Shown here one piece after another: positions 43,500-52,022 of a DNA stretch of 64,000 bases. The position numbers and the translations under genes are program-made. A model generated the notes under the pieces. That model did no database searches, had not been told where the DNA came from, and worked only from the letters and a program-made list of their open reading frames with translations. Source of the stretch: Paracoccaceae bacterium (GTDB lineage Bacteria > Pseudomonadota > Alphaproteobacteria > Rhodobacterales > Rhodobacteraceae); the NCBI GenBank assembly GCA_024742405.1, contig JANSYP010000007.1:124001-188000 (forward strand), in the 5' to 3' direction. Within the stretch, counting starts at the first letter, position 1; each line of letters begins with the position of its first letter.

Positions 43500-44047
43500 C
43501 GCAGGCGCCATCGCCGCTCGCGCAATTGCCCGGCGATCTGATGATCTGGGTGCTGATCGTCAGCGAGCTGCTGGTGTTCGGCGCCGGGCTCGCGGCCTTC
43601 CTCGCGGTGCGCATCGGCGATCCGGCGGGCTTTGCCGACGCCCAGAGCGCGCTGCATCCGGGCCGGGCGGGGATCAATACCGTCGTTCTGGTGACCAGCG
43701 GCTGGCTGGCAGCCTGCGCGCTGGCCTGTTCCGAGGCCGGGCGACACAAGGCCTCGGCCCTGCGGCTCGTCCTGGCCGCGGCGCTCGGCGTGGTTTTTCT
43801 GGCGCTCAAGGCGAGCGAGTTTCGCGATCTGGCCGCCCAGGGCATCGATACCGAGACCCATCCGTTCTTCACGTTCTACTATCTTCTCACCGGCTTTCAC
43901 GCGGCCCATGTGATCGCCGGCGTCGTCATCCTGAGCCTCGTCGCCTGGGCCAACGAGGCGCGCAACGTCGAGGCGGGTGCCGCTTTCTGGCATATGGTCG
44001 ACCTGATCTGGATCATCCTGTTCCCCGTGATCTACCTGCTGCGATGA
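43496..44047 (+). CDS. norE: NorE, cytochrome oxidase subunit III-like protein
   Basis: A 183-residue membrane protein with five hydrophobic segments, related to subunit III of heme-copper oxidases (H-P-F-F-T-F-Y-Y-L-L-T-G-F-H-A-A-H-V and the terminal W-H-M-V-D-L-I-W). NorE helps full NO reductase activity in paracocci but is not catalytic. It overlaps norD and norF by four bases each. Confidence 0.88.
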   Translation: MTQAPSPLAQLPGDLMIWVLIVSELLVFGAGLAAFLAVRIGDPAGFADAQSALHPGRAGINTVVLVTSGWLAACALACSEAGRHKASALRLVLAAALGVVFLALKASEFRDLAAQGIDTETHPFFTFYYLLTGFHAAHVIAGVVILSLVAWANEARNVEAGAAFWHMVDLIWIILFPVIYLLR

Positions 44048-44319
44048 CGGGTGCGCGTCCTTCTGTGACCCGGGTCTGGGTCTGGCTGGTGGCGCTGAGT
44101 CTGCTTGGCACCGTGATGGCGTTGACCCTCGATGCGGGCGCCACGCGCGCCGCAACGGGCGTGGCGTTGCTGGGTCTGACGCTGGTTAAGGCGCGTTTGA
44201 TCCTGCTCTATTACCTGCGTCTGGCGCGAGCGCCGTTCTGGCGGTCCGGCGCGACCATGGCGATGACGATCTTCCTGTGTCTGCTCGCCATACTCTATCT
44301 GGCGGCTAGCCTTGCGTGA
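44044..44319 (+). CDS. norF: NorF, small membrane protein of the nor operon
   Basis: A 91-residue protein with three hydrophobic segments and the subunit-IV-like pattern L-V-K-A-R-L-I-L-L-Y-Y-L-R-L. It is the normal last gene of norCBQDEF and is thought to aid NorCB assembly or stability with NorE. The start overlaps the norE stop. Confidence 0.85.
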   Translation: MTGARPSVTRVWVWLVALSLLGTVMALTLDAGATRAATGVALLGLTLVKARLILLYYLRLARAPFWRSGATMAMTIFLCLLAILYLAASLA

Positions 44320-44385
44320 CGCTCGCGCTGACCGGAGTGCGCTTCATAGAACCCGTCTGAGACGCGAGGATTGATCGGGCAAACC

Positions 44386-45096
44386 TCAGGACGGCAATCG
44401 GTTTCCCACCTGCTCATCGTCTTCCGCAAAGCTTCGCAGACTGTTCAGATCGGCAATTTCGGCATGGTTGTTGTCAATCGTCACGCCATGGCATTTCAGC
44501 CGCTGGAACGCGCGAGACAGGCTTTCCGGTTTCATCCCGATGCGCCCGGCAATCAGGATCTTGTCATAGGGCAGCGTGACCGTGCAGCTCTGTGCCTCTT
44601 CGGGGGCGAGCGACAACAGGAACTGCGCGACCCGCTGAGCGCCGCTGCGCGCCTTGAGCTGCTCGATCTGGCTGACCAGCGATTGCAGATGCGCGAACGT
44701 GCTGGAAATGATCGCCATGCTGACTTCGGGACGGGTTCGCATCAGATCGAGAAGATGCGACGCATGCACCTGGACAACATCGACGTCGGTGACCGCCTCG
44801 GCCGTTACCGGGTAGGTCGCATGGTTCAATGCCACGGCCTCGCCAAAGCTTCGGCCCTTGGTGAAAAGACCGACGATCGCCTCGGCACCACTGCGCGTGA
44901 CGCGAAAGAGCTTCACCCAACCATCCATGACTATGTAGATGCTGTGCGCATCCTCGCCATGGTTGAAGATCGTGGTGCCCCGCGGGATGTGGCGCAGGAC
45001 CGCTCTGGACAGCACCGAGTCGCAGACGTCCTCGGGGCAGTTGGCGAGCAGCAAGGAGTTCCGGGCGATTGCCCGGTGCCTGTTTTCCATGGCCAT
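44386..45096 (-). CDS. Dnr-like Crp/Fnr family transcription regulator
   Basis: About 236 residues: N-terminal cyclic-nucleotide-binding-like domain (about 15-130), dimer helix, and a C-terminal helix-turn-helix with I-A-G-R-I-G-M-K-P-E-S-L-S-R-A-F. The recognition helix E-S-L-S-R fits TTGAC-type half sites. The four-Cys N-terminal cluster of FNR is absent (only two Cys near 20 and 25), so it belongs with NO-responsive Dnr/Nnr regulators, which sense NO through heme. It most likely binds the boxes before hemA, nosR, nirS/nirI and norC. Start is uncertain: ATG at 45096 or 45090, or GTG at 45117; no clear ribosome site. Confidence 0.87.
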   Translation of the reverse strand: MAMENRHRAIARNSLLLANCPEDVCDSVLSRAVLRHIPRGTTIFNHGEDAHSIYIVMDGWVKLFRVTRSGAEAIVGLFTKGRSFGEAVALNHATYPVTAEAVTDVDVVQVHASHLLDLMRTRPEVSMAIISSTFAHLQSLVSQIEQLKARSGAQRVAQFLLSLAPEEAQSCTVTLPYDKILIAGRIGMKPESLSRAFQRLKCHGVTIDNNHAEIADLNSLRSFAEDDEQVGNRLPS

Positions 45097-45117
45097 AGAT
45101 CGCACGCCGGGCGCCAC

Positions 45118-45521
45118 GAAGCTAGCGAATTAAACCGTCGCGGCGGCGTGGTGGGCCGTCGGCAGAGCTGAAAAGACGCAGCGGACAGGGGCGCTGGAAC
45201 GGGCGGTGCCTGGCCGAATTCGGACTGCGGCGCCTCTTCGGAGGGCCGCAGCGTATGCCGCGTCTGCACGAGCAATGTCAGAGCCCTTGCCGGAGGCGGG
45301 CATGACCCTTCGGCAGCTTGCCCCGGTGGTGTATTCGCATTGGTCCCGTTCGTGCCCAGTGCTGTCGTCGAAGGGGTTTGGCGATGCAAGGCTGCCCCTC
45401 GTCCATTCCGTCCAGACGGGACGTCGGCGAAGGTTGCGGTCACGCAAGGATCGGCGGACCGCGCACGGGTTCAGATGCGCTCAGAGCCGTCCGTCAATTC
45501 GCCAAGACCCTGGTCCGAACC
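45118..45521. other. About 400 bases without a supported gene
   Basis: This stretch separates the denitrification and hydroxyproline regions. Open frames here are Arg/Pro/Ser-rich with no domain, and no Dnr-type box was found before the regulator. It could hold decayed sequence, but nothing identifies its origin. Confidence 0.45.
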
Positions 45522-47231
45522 CTAGGGGACCGGTCGCGCAAGCCAGTCCGGAAGACCCTGTCCGGCATGCCCTGTCCGAGCTGCGCGGGCGCAGTCTGCC
45601 AAGCTTCCGAATCGCACGTCTCGACCGGTCAAACCTTTGGCATAGTGGGAATATTTTCCCGAATTCGTCATAAGCACCTTCGCGGTGCTCGGAAACACGG
45701 GCTCGGTGATCGAGCACCAGCAGATGTCAGGAAAGATCTGCACGCCGGCCCGCTGGAGCCGTTCGAGGGTGCCGTCGTCCGTCGCCGCCGACAGCACGTT
45801 GCGCCCCACGGTCAGGATCGTGTCCGTGCCTGCGTCGCAGTGATGTCCGTCCATCAGCTCCGCCAGCCTTCGGCATTCCGCCAGGGATGCGTGCGGGCTG
45901 CCGATGGCTACGAGATCGACCTTGTCGGCCGCGTCGTTGAAGTCCTGCCAGACCTGCGCCAGATCCGCGGGGGTGACCTCGAACCGCTCCGCGGCGTCAC
46001 CCGGACGCAGTTCGCCTTCCGGTGTGTGTCCCCGCACATGCAGCATCGGGGCGGCTGACGTTGTTCCAAAGGCCGCGCATAACGCCTTGAAGTCGTCCTG
46101 GGTCGGCTGCGTTGCCTCAAGGCCGGTCAGAACTGGGATCTGGCTGGGAGAAAGGGTTCCGGCCAGCCACCCCAGCATCGGCCAGAGCGCATCGTCGTAA
46201 GCCTCTGGCAAGAGGACGTGAACTTCACTCCGGGGGATCCGGTTCTCGGCCAGGTAAACGCCCGTTTTGGGTGCACGCCCCGTCATGGCGATGAAGAGAT
46301 CGAGGTAGTCGGGATGTTTCACCGTGCGCGCGCCGAGAACGGAATTCGCATAGATCACCGCGTTGGATTCGGACCACCCGATGGCCTCCCCCCCACCGGG
46401 CGCGTCATCCAGCAGGTAGGGCGCGCAGGTGAATGTCGGGCGGGCTCCCATATTGACATAGGCATCCGCGAGGCGGCTCGCCTTTCGGCCGAAGTCAGGC
46501 ACGACGCCCTGCGACTGCCAGTTCTCCCGGTCTACGGAAATCGCATTGATCGTGGTCGGAATGCGCGTTTTCGCACCCATCTGATCCATTTTCTCGGCGA
46601 AATCGAGATTGGCATCATGGGCCAGAATGCACCCGTCGATATGTGCCCGCGAGACATCGACAAAGCCCCGCGCACCCTGCGCGGCGGCCATTAGGCAGAG
46701 CACCTCCATGGCGACTGCAGGCGCGGCTCCGTCCAGCCCGTCGAGTGCTCGTCGGTCGGCGTCGTTGAGTTCCAGCGTCTCCACATCGATGGGCGACAGC
46801 GCGACCGACCTGTCATAGTAGGTGAGTTCCGTGTTGCGAATGGACGCGTGCGATGCCCGGGCCACATCTTCGAAGATCGGCGGGGGCAGGCGCAGGACAG
46901 GGACCGGCGCCTCAAAGAGTCGTCCTGCAATCATCGCTCCAAGCGTGAGAATGTCCTCGTCCTCGCGAAAGACCAGGGCCGCCGGCGCGTGTCCATCGCG
47001 CGCCAGCTGAAGCAACACGCCGCTGCCGCTGCAAGACCCGCGGGATGTCGGCATCAGGACAATCCGACCCGCCAGCGCGGCGCCGCGATTGGGATGATGT
47101 GCATCTATGATCACCCCGGTGTCCGGATCGACCCCGCCCCAAAAGCTCAGCCCCTCCCGGCAGGACAGTACCTCTCCGGCGGCTTCGCCCGCCACGAGGA
47201 TCGTCGCGGTGTTTGCGCGATCAACGGTCAT
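45522..47231 (-). CDS. Aconitase X (AcnX), probable cis-3-hydroxy-L-proline dehydratase
   Basis: A 569-residue fused AcnX. The small swivelling domain (formerly DUF126, about 1-135) with D-A-H-H-P-N-R-G and P-T-S-R-G-S-C-S-G-S-G precedes the large aconitase-like domain (formerly DUF521). Cysteines near T-C-A-P-Y, C-D-A-G-T-D and D-I-C-W-C could hold the iron-sulfur cluster. AcnX members of this context dehydrate cis-3-hydroxy-L-proline to pyrroline-2-carboxylate, although others act in mevalonate metabolism. The neighbouring reductase (4-base overlap) that would use this product supports the assignment. Confidence 0.85.
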   Translation of the reverse strand: MTVDRANTATILVAGEAAGEVLSCREGLSFWGGVDPDTGVIIDAHHPNRGAALAGRIVLMPTSRGSCSGSGVLLQLARDGHAPAALVFREDEDILTLGAMIAGRLFEAPVPVLRLPPPIFEDVARASHASIRNTELTYYDRSVALSPIDVETLELNDADRRALDGLDGAAPAVAMEVLCLMAAAQGARGFVDVSRAHIDGCILAHDANLDFAEKMDQMGAKTRIPTTINAISVDRENWQSQGVVPDFGRKASRLADAYVNMGARPTFTCAPYLLDDAPGGGEAIGWSESNAVIYANSVLGARTVKHPDYLDLFIAMTGRAPKTGVYLAENRIPRSEVHVLLPEAYDDALWPMLGWLAGTLSPSQIPVLTGLEATQPTQDDFKALCAAFGTTSAAPMLHVRGHTPEGELRPGDAAERFEVTPADLAQVWQDFNDAADKVDLVAIGSPHASLAECRRLAELMDGHHCDAGTDTILTVGRNVLSAATDDGTLERLQRAGVQIFPDICWCSITEPVFPSTAKVLMTNSGKYSHYAKGLTGRDVRFGSLADCARAARTGHAGQGLPDWLARPVP

Positions 47232-48169
47232 GCCGTGCCCCCGACAGCCCGCGCGATGTAGTTCGCGATCATGAGATCAAGATGCGCCCCGCCGCCATTC
47301 TTAAAGACGGTGACCTCTTCGGCGGACCTGCGCGCGGCTCCCCCCTTTCCGACCAGGTCGTAGAAGTCGCCTTTGACATCCGCCCGCGTGATGACGCCCG
47401 CGGCAAGGGGGATCACCAATTCGCCGATGTGGTCCAGGGTGGTATCGCGACTGTCGACATAGAGGGACCCGCCAGAGATCAGGGCGTCGTCCGCTTCTCG
47501 CATGTCGGACTTGAACGCACCGATCAGATCGACATGCGTCCCTGCCGATATCCATTCGCCCTTCAGAACGGGTTCGCGCGCCATCGTCGCCGAACTCACG
47601 ATGTCCGCGGCCGAAGCATATGTTGCCAGATCTTCCGCGACGACGAGCTCCACGGCGATATCGGCGGCACGGGCCACGAGGTTTTCGGCCTGTTCGGGGC
47701 GCCGTGCCCAGACCGCGATCTGCTCGAGCGCGGGAAACACCGCCGCATAGGCGCGCACGAGGCTTGCGGCAACGACGCCCGCACCGACGATCAACAGCCG
47801 TGTGCTGTCCGGCCGCGCCAGGAGCTGCGCCCCGAGCAGCGAGTCGCTGGCCGTCTTGATCTCCGTCACGAGGCGGCTGTCGATGATCGCGGTCAACGCG
47901 CCGGTTTCGGGCGCAAAGACCATCATCGCCCCCTGTACGGTCGGCAGATCCCTGGCGGGGTTGTCGCCGACGATGGTCACCGCCTTCACGCCATAGCCCA
48001 GGCCATCGACGTGGGCGGCCCGGTTCAGCAGCGATGCGGATTGCGGCCCAAGAATGAGATCGGCGATTTCCGCCTTCGGGCGCAGGTGACCGGCGCGCAG
48101 GGCGTCGACCGCCTTTCGCCAGGACAACAGCCCAATGGCGTCGTCATAGCGGATGACGTCCGGTGTCAC
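47228..48169 (-). CDS. Ornithine cyclodeaminase/mu-crystallin family, probable pyrroline-2-carboxylate reductase
   Basis: A 313-residue NAD(P)-binding protein of the OCD/mu-crystallin family: N-terminal dimer domain with G-Y-G-V-K-A-V-T and a Rossmann fold L-L-I-V-G-A-G-V-V-A near residue 125. In hydroxyproline clusters such proteins (LhpI) reduce delta1-pyrroline-2-carboxylate to L-proline. Coupling to AcnX and GntR by four-base overlaps favours this over ornithine or alanine metabolism. Confidence 0.85.
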   Translation of the reverse strand: MTPDVIRYDDAIGLLSWRKAVDALRAGHLRPKAEIADLILGPQSASLLNRAAHVDGLGYGVKAVTIVGDNPARDLPTVQGAMMVFAPETGALTAIIDSRLVTEIKTASDSLLGAQLLARPDSTRLLIVGAGVVAASLVRAYAAVFPALEQIAVWARRPEQAENLVARAADIAVELVVAEDLATYASAADIVSSATMAREPVLKGEWISAGTHVDLIGAFKSDMREADDALISGGSLYVDSRDTTLDHIGELVIPLAAGVITRADVKGDFYDLVGKGGAARRSAEEVTVFKNGGGAHLDLMIANYIARAVGGTA

Positions 48170-48837
48170 GCCTGATCCCGTTTCGTCTTGAGATAATCGA
48201 GCACGGACGCCTTGACCCCCTGAACATGATCGTAGGTCAGCGAGGCCGCGCGCTCTGCATCCCCCGACTCGCAGGCCGACAGAATGGCTTCATGTTCCCG
48301 CGTCGCGCGCTCCATGCCGTCGGTCAAGCAGAGCTGTACCCGCAAATAGCGATCCAAACGATCCAGAAGGCCATTGATGACTTTCAGATAGTTTGGGGCC
48401 TGCGCGGCCCCATAGAGCGAGCAGTGGAACTTGCGGTTCAGGTCCGGCCAGGCTTCGGGCGCCGTCGCCTTGGCAAAGTCTTCGTGGCAGGACCGCGCAA
48501 GGACCAGCGAGGCCCTTGTCATCATCGGTACGGCCCGCCGGATCGCATCGCTTTCGACCAGCGCGCGGAGGTCAAAGATCTCGTCGAATTCGTCGTTCGT
48601 GATCGCCGCGACGACCGCGCCCTTGTAGCGGCGCGTCTCGACAAGACCGAGTTGCTCAAGCCGCGCGATCGCCTCGCGGACAGGGATTCGGCTCGTGTTG
48701 AAGGCCTTTGCAATCTCTTCCTGCCGCAGGGGCGCACCGTCTTCCAGCTCCCCCATGATGATGGCCTGACGCAGAGAATCGAAGACGATTTCGGTCGCGG
48801 ACTTGGTCTGAGCGACATCAACTGCCCTGAAATTCAT
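48166..48837 (-). CDS. GntR/FadR-type regulator of the hydroxyproline island
   Basis: A 223-residue regulator: winged helix (about 10-75) with F-N-T-S-R-I-P-V-R-E-A-I-A-R-L, and an all-helical FCD domain with metal-binding-type residues (D-L-N-R-K-F-H, R-E-H-E-A-I). The ATG at 48837 has GGAGGAAA directly upstream; a longer in-frame version lacks a ribosome site. It is transcribed away from the ABC operon and probably represses both directions, released by a hydroxyproline-derived ligand. Confidence 0.87.
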   Translation of the reverse strand: MNFRAVDVAQTKSATEIVFDSLRQAIIMGELEDGAPLRQEEIAKAFNTSRIPVREAIARLEQLGLVETRRYKGAVVAAITNDEFDEIFDLRALVESDAIRRAVPMMTRASLVLARSCHEDFAKATAPEAWPDLNRKFHCSLYGAAQAPNYLKVINGLLDRLDRYLRVQLCLTDGMERATREHEAILSACESGDAERAASLTYDHVQGVKASVLDYLKTKRDQA

Positions 48838-48920
48838 CGATTTCCTCCGCTTCGGAAACTCTGACCGACATCGCGTACCAGAGCAGCCTGACCTCACAGT
48901 TGAATATTATAGACTTTATA

Positions 48921-48932
48921 TTGGATACAATC
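48921..48932. promoter_or_regulatory. Candidate GntR operator between divergent operons
   Basis: ATTGGATACAAT is a near-palindrome (ATTG-N4-CAAT) resembling the TTGTATACAA-type sites of FCD-family GntR proteins. It lies in the AT-rich 131-base gap between gntR and the solute-binding protein gene. Confidence 0.5.
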
Positions 48933-48968
48933 TTTAATCACCAATGTGTACCTCAACAGGGAGTCGAC

Positions 48969-49781
48969 ATGAAAAAGACTATTCTCACCGCAGTTTCTGC
49001 GGCCGCCTTCTTTGCCACATCCTTCGCCATGCCGGTCAGCGCCGACACGCTGGACGATGTCGTTGACCGTGGAACGCTCCGTTGCGGCGTCGTTCTGGAT
49101 TTCCCGCCGATCGGCTACCGCGATGCGCAGAACGAGCCTGCCGGGTTTGACGTCGAATACTGCAACGATCTGGCCGCCGCGCTGGAAGTGGATGCCGAAA
49201 TCCTGCCACTGACATGGTCCGAGCGTTTGCCGGTCATCGTGACCGGCCGCGCTGACGTCGTCTTTGGCGCCACCTCCGACAGCCTTGCGCGGGCCCGGAC
49301 CGTCGGCTTTTCCATCCCCTACGCCATCTACTACGCCCAAGGCGTCGTGAATGCCGACAGCGGGATCGAAACCTTCGAAGATATCCGTGGCAAGCGCGTC
49401 GCCGCCGCCGTCGGCACCGTGCCCGAACAGGAATGGCTCAAGATCGCCGCCGAATGGGGCGAGGAAGGCAACTACCAGGGCTATCAGTCCGAGAACGAAG
49501 TCTTCCTGGCCGTGGCTCAGGGCAAGGCCGATATCGGCATCACCACCAACACCGCCGTTCTGCCGATCACCGAGCAGTACGATACCATCCTCGCGGGGCC
49601 CCGCATGCCCTGGACGACAGACTACACGTCGGTGGTCGGCAAGCGCCAGGACGTGTCCTGGCTGAACTACCTCAACCTGTTTGTGACCCATCAGGTGCGC
49701 TCCGGCCGGTACCAGGAGCTTTGGGGCAAGTATGTCGGTGGCGAAGCCCCCGAACTGCGCATCCCCGGCGTGATGTACTGA
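48969..49781 (+). CDS. Amino-acid ABC transporter, periplasmic binding protein
   Basis: A 270-residue periplasmic binding protein of the polar amino acid (PAAT) family. Signal peptide 1-25 (ending V-S-A), then the family start R-G-T-L-R-C-G-V and G-F-D-V-E-Y-C-N-D-L. The ATG at 48969 follows AACAGGGAG; an upstream in-frame ATG at 48900 lacks a signal and is rejected. Context points to hydroxyproline, proline or betaine-like substrates; the ligand cannot be read from sequence. Confidence 0.88.
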   Translation: MKKTILTAVSAAAFFATSFAMPVSADTLDDVVDRGTLRCGVVLDFPPIGYRDAQNEPAGFDVEYCNDLAAALEVDAEILPLTWSERLPVIVTGRADVVFGATSDSLARARTVGFSIPYAIYYAQGVVNADSGIETFEDIRGKRVAAAVGTVPEQEWLKIAAEWGEEGNYQGYQSENEVFLAVAQGKADIGITTNTAVLPITEQYDTILAGPRMPWTTDYTSVVGKRQDVSWLNYLNLFVTHQVRSGRYQELWGKYVGGEAPELRIPGVMY

Positions 49782-49788
49782 TGCAGCG

Positions 49789-49811
49789 CCCCGCCCCCTG
49801 ACGGGGCGGGG
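49789..49811 (+). promoter_or_regulatory. GC-rich intercistronic hairpin after the binding-protein gene
   Basis: CCCCGCCCC (49789-49797) pairs perfectly with GGGGCGGGG (49803-49811) over a 5-base loop. A second copy of GGGGCGGGG at 49821-49829 can compete for the same arm. No U-tract. Such stems after binding-protein genes commonly raise their mRNA relative to the permeases. Confidence 0.6.
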
Positions 49812-49837
49812 ACCCTCAGCGGGGCGGGGCTCGGGAC

Positions 49838-50500
49838 ATGTTCGACTATAATTTCCATTGGCGGCCAGTGATGAAGAGCCTGCCGGACCTGCTCGAGGCA
49901 GGGCTGGTAACGCTTCAGGTCGCCGCACTTTCGATGATCATCGGGATCGTCATCGGCCTCGCTCTGGCGCTGATCCGCATGCATATGCGCGGACCGGTCA
50001 AATGGCTGGCGTCCGCCTGGGTCGAACTGGCGCGCAACACGCCCGCCCTGTTTCAGCTCTTTTTCTTCGGATTCGGGCTGGGGGCGGTCGGCATCCACAT
50101 GTCACCCTATGTCATCGTCCTGTCGGCCCTGAGCTTCAACTGCGCCGGATACCTTGCCGAAAACTTCCGGGGCGGGTTTCAGGCCATCCCCGACACCCAG
50201 CTGCGCGCCGCGCGCTCGCTGGGCATGACCGTTTGGCAAAGCTACACGCGCGTGATCATCCCGCAGGTGTTTCGCATCGTCTATCACCCGTTGACCAACC
50301 AAATCGTTTGGGCGGTCCTGATGTCGTCCCTGGGGATGCTGGTGGGTTTCCGGGAACTGTCCGGCGAGACCCAGGCGCTGGCCAGCCGGACCTACCGCAT
50401 CTTCGAGTACTTCGCCGTCACCGCCGTCATCTACTACGTGATCGTCAAGATCATCCTGGGCGCATCGCGGCTGCTGGCCGCGCGTCTGTTCCGGTATTGA
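49838..50500 (+). CDS. Amino-acid ABC transporter permease 1
   Basis: A 220-residue inner-membrane protein with about five hydrophobic segments and the EAA-loop pattern A-A-R-S-L-G-M-T-V-W-Q that contacts the ATPase. HisM/GlnP family. Ten bases separate it from the second permease. Confidence 0.88.
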   Translation: MFDYNFHWRPVMKSLPDLLEAGLVTLQVAALSMIIGIVIGLALALIRMHMRGPVKWLASAWVELARNTPALFQLFFFGFGLGAVGIHMSPYVIVLSALSFNCAGYLAENFRGGFQAIPDTQLRAARSLGMTVWQSYTRVIIPQVFRIVYHPLTNQIVWAVLMSSLGMLVGFRELSGETQALASRTYRIFEYFAVTAVIYYVIVKIILGASRLLAARLFRY

Positions 50501-50510
50501 GGAGAGCAGG

Positions 50511-51173
50511 ATGGAACCCACCGTCAGCTTCTTTTCCGGCTTTCAGCCAAGCGACCTGTGGTTTCTCGCCGAAGCCGCGTGGCGCACGCTTCTGATCTCG
50601 GTTCTGTCGATTTCGATCGGCACGGTGCTCGGGGTCGTTTTCGGCTGGATGATCTATGAAGGAAAATGGCCCGCCGCCCTGACGCTTGGCCCGGTGCTGG
50701 ATGTCTTCCGCTCCGTCCCGCTGATCATCCAGCTGGTGCTGTTCTACAATTTCGCCCCGATCATCGGGTTGAATCTCGACCCGTTCCTGTCCGGCGTCGT
50801 CGTTCTGTCCGTCTATTGCGCCTCCCTCGTCGCTAACGTGGCGCGGGGCGGGATGGAGGCCGTGGGGCTGCCCATGCGCCGGGCGGCCCGTTCGCTCGGC
50901 ATGAGCTACTGGCAGGACCTGCGCTATGTCGTCCTTCCCATCGGCGGGCGCGCCGTGTTCCCGTCCTGGGTCGGGGTCGCGCTCGGCGTGATGAAGGACA
51001 GCGCCCTGGTGTCGGTGCTGGGATATATCGAACTGCTCAAGGCCAGCCAGATCCTGATCACACGCACGCAGGAACCCTTGCTGATCCTGACGCTCGCCGG
51101 CGCCTTCTACTTTGCGCTGTCCTATCCAATTTCGCGATACGCCGCGACGCTCGAAAAACGGTGGGCCACATGA
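50511..51173 (+). CDS. Amino-acid ABC transporter permease 2
   Basis: A 220-residue paralogue of the preceding permease with the EAA loop R-A-A-R-S-L-G-M-S-Y-W-Q. GAGGAGAGCAGG precedes the ATG. Together they form the heterodimeric channel. The stop overlaps the ATPase start (ATGA). Confidence 0.88.
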   Translation: MEPTVSFFSGFQPSDLWFLAEAAWRTLLISVLSISIGTVLGVVFGWMIYEGKWPAALTLGPVLDVFRSVPLIIQLVLFYNFAPIIGLNLDPFLSGVVVLSVYCASLVANVARGGMEAVGLPMRRAARSLGMSYWQDLRYVVLPIGGRAVFPSWVGVALGVMKDSALVSVLGYIELLKASQILITRTQEPLLILTLAGAFYFALSYPISRYAATLEKRWAT

Positions 51174-51892
51174 TCGAAATCCGCGGGCTGAAGAAATTCT
51201 ACGGGTCGCTTGAGGTCCTCAAGGGCATCGACCTCGACGTGCCGAAGGGCGAGGTCCTGTCGGTCATCGGCGCGTCCGGATCGGGCAAATCGACCCTGCT
51301 CTACTGCATCAACGGTCTGGAGCCGATCCAGGAGGGCTCGGTCAAGGTCGACGGAACCGACGTCCACGCCAAAGGCACAGATATCAACGAACTGCGCCAG
51401 AAAATGGGGATGGTGTTCCAGCAATGGAACAGCTTTCCACATCTGACGGCGCTGGAAAACGTGGCACTGGCCCCGAAGATCGTCAAAAAGAAATCGAGGG
51501 CCGAGGCGCGCGACATCGCCACGCGGCAGCTGCAGCATGTGGGTCTGGGCGACAAGCTCAACGTCTATCCAAGTGCGCTGTCCGGCGGCCAGCAGCAGCG
51601 GCTCGCCATCGCGCGCGCCCTGGCGATGGAGCCGGACTACATGCTGTTCGACGAGGCCACCTCGGCTCTGGATCCCGAGCTGGTGGGCGAAGTGCTCGAT
51701 GCCATGCGGCTTCTGGCCGACGAGGGCATGACCATGATCTGCGTGACCCACGAGATGGGCTTTGCGCGCGACGTGTCCGACCGCGTCACCTTTTTCCACG
51801 AAGGCATCCTCGAGGAGATCGGCACGCCGGCGGAGATATTCGGCGCGCCAAAGTCCGAGCATCTCCAGAAATTCCTCTCCAGTATTCGATGA
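51170..51892 (+). CDS. Amino-acid ABC transporter ATPase
   Basis: A 240-residue GlnQ/HisP-type ATPase: Walker A G-A-S-G-S-G-K-S-T, Q-loop F-Q-Q-W-N, signature L-S-G-G-Q-Q-Q-R and Walker B Y-M-L-F-D-E-A-T-S-A-L-D-P. The ATG at 51170 overlaps the permease stop; a GTG three codons earlier is possible. Confidence 0.92.
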   Translation: MIEIRGLKKFYGSLEVLKGIDLDVPKGEVLSVIGASGSGKSTLLYCINGLEPIQEGSVKVDGTDVHAKGTDINELRQKMGMVFQQWNSFPHLTALENVALAPKIVKKKSRAEARDIATRQLQHVGLGDKLNVYPSALSGGQQQRLAIARALAMEPDYMLFDEATSALDPELVGEVLDAMRLLADEGMTMICVTHEMGFARDVSDRVTFFHEGILEEIGTPAEIFGAPKSEHLQKFLSSIR

Positions 51893-52022
51893 GGAGCGCC
51901 GATGCGTGACCCAAGACCAGTCCGCGTTCCGGCGAACCGCGCGGCGCACCGGCTTGGCCGCGCGGATGCCCACGGCGGCTGTCGGCGGCATGCCCTGAAT
52001 GAGATCCCGAAGGAGTAGACCA

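Noticed and set aside
45206-45673. 155-residue frame on the + strand before the AcnX gene
   Set aside because: Basic, low-complexity composition, overlaps the AcnX 3' end and has no ribosome site.
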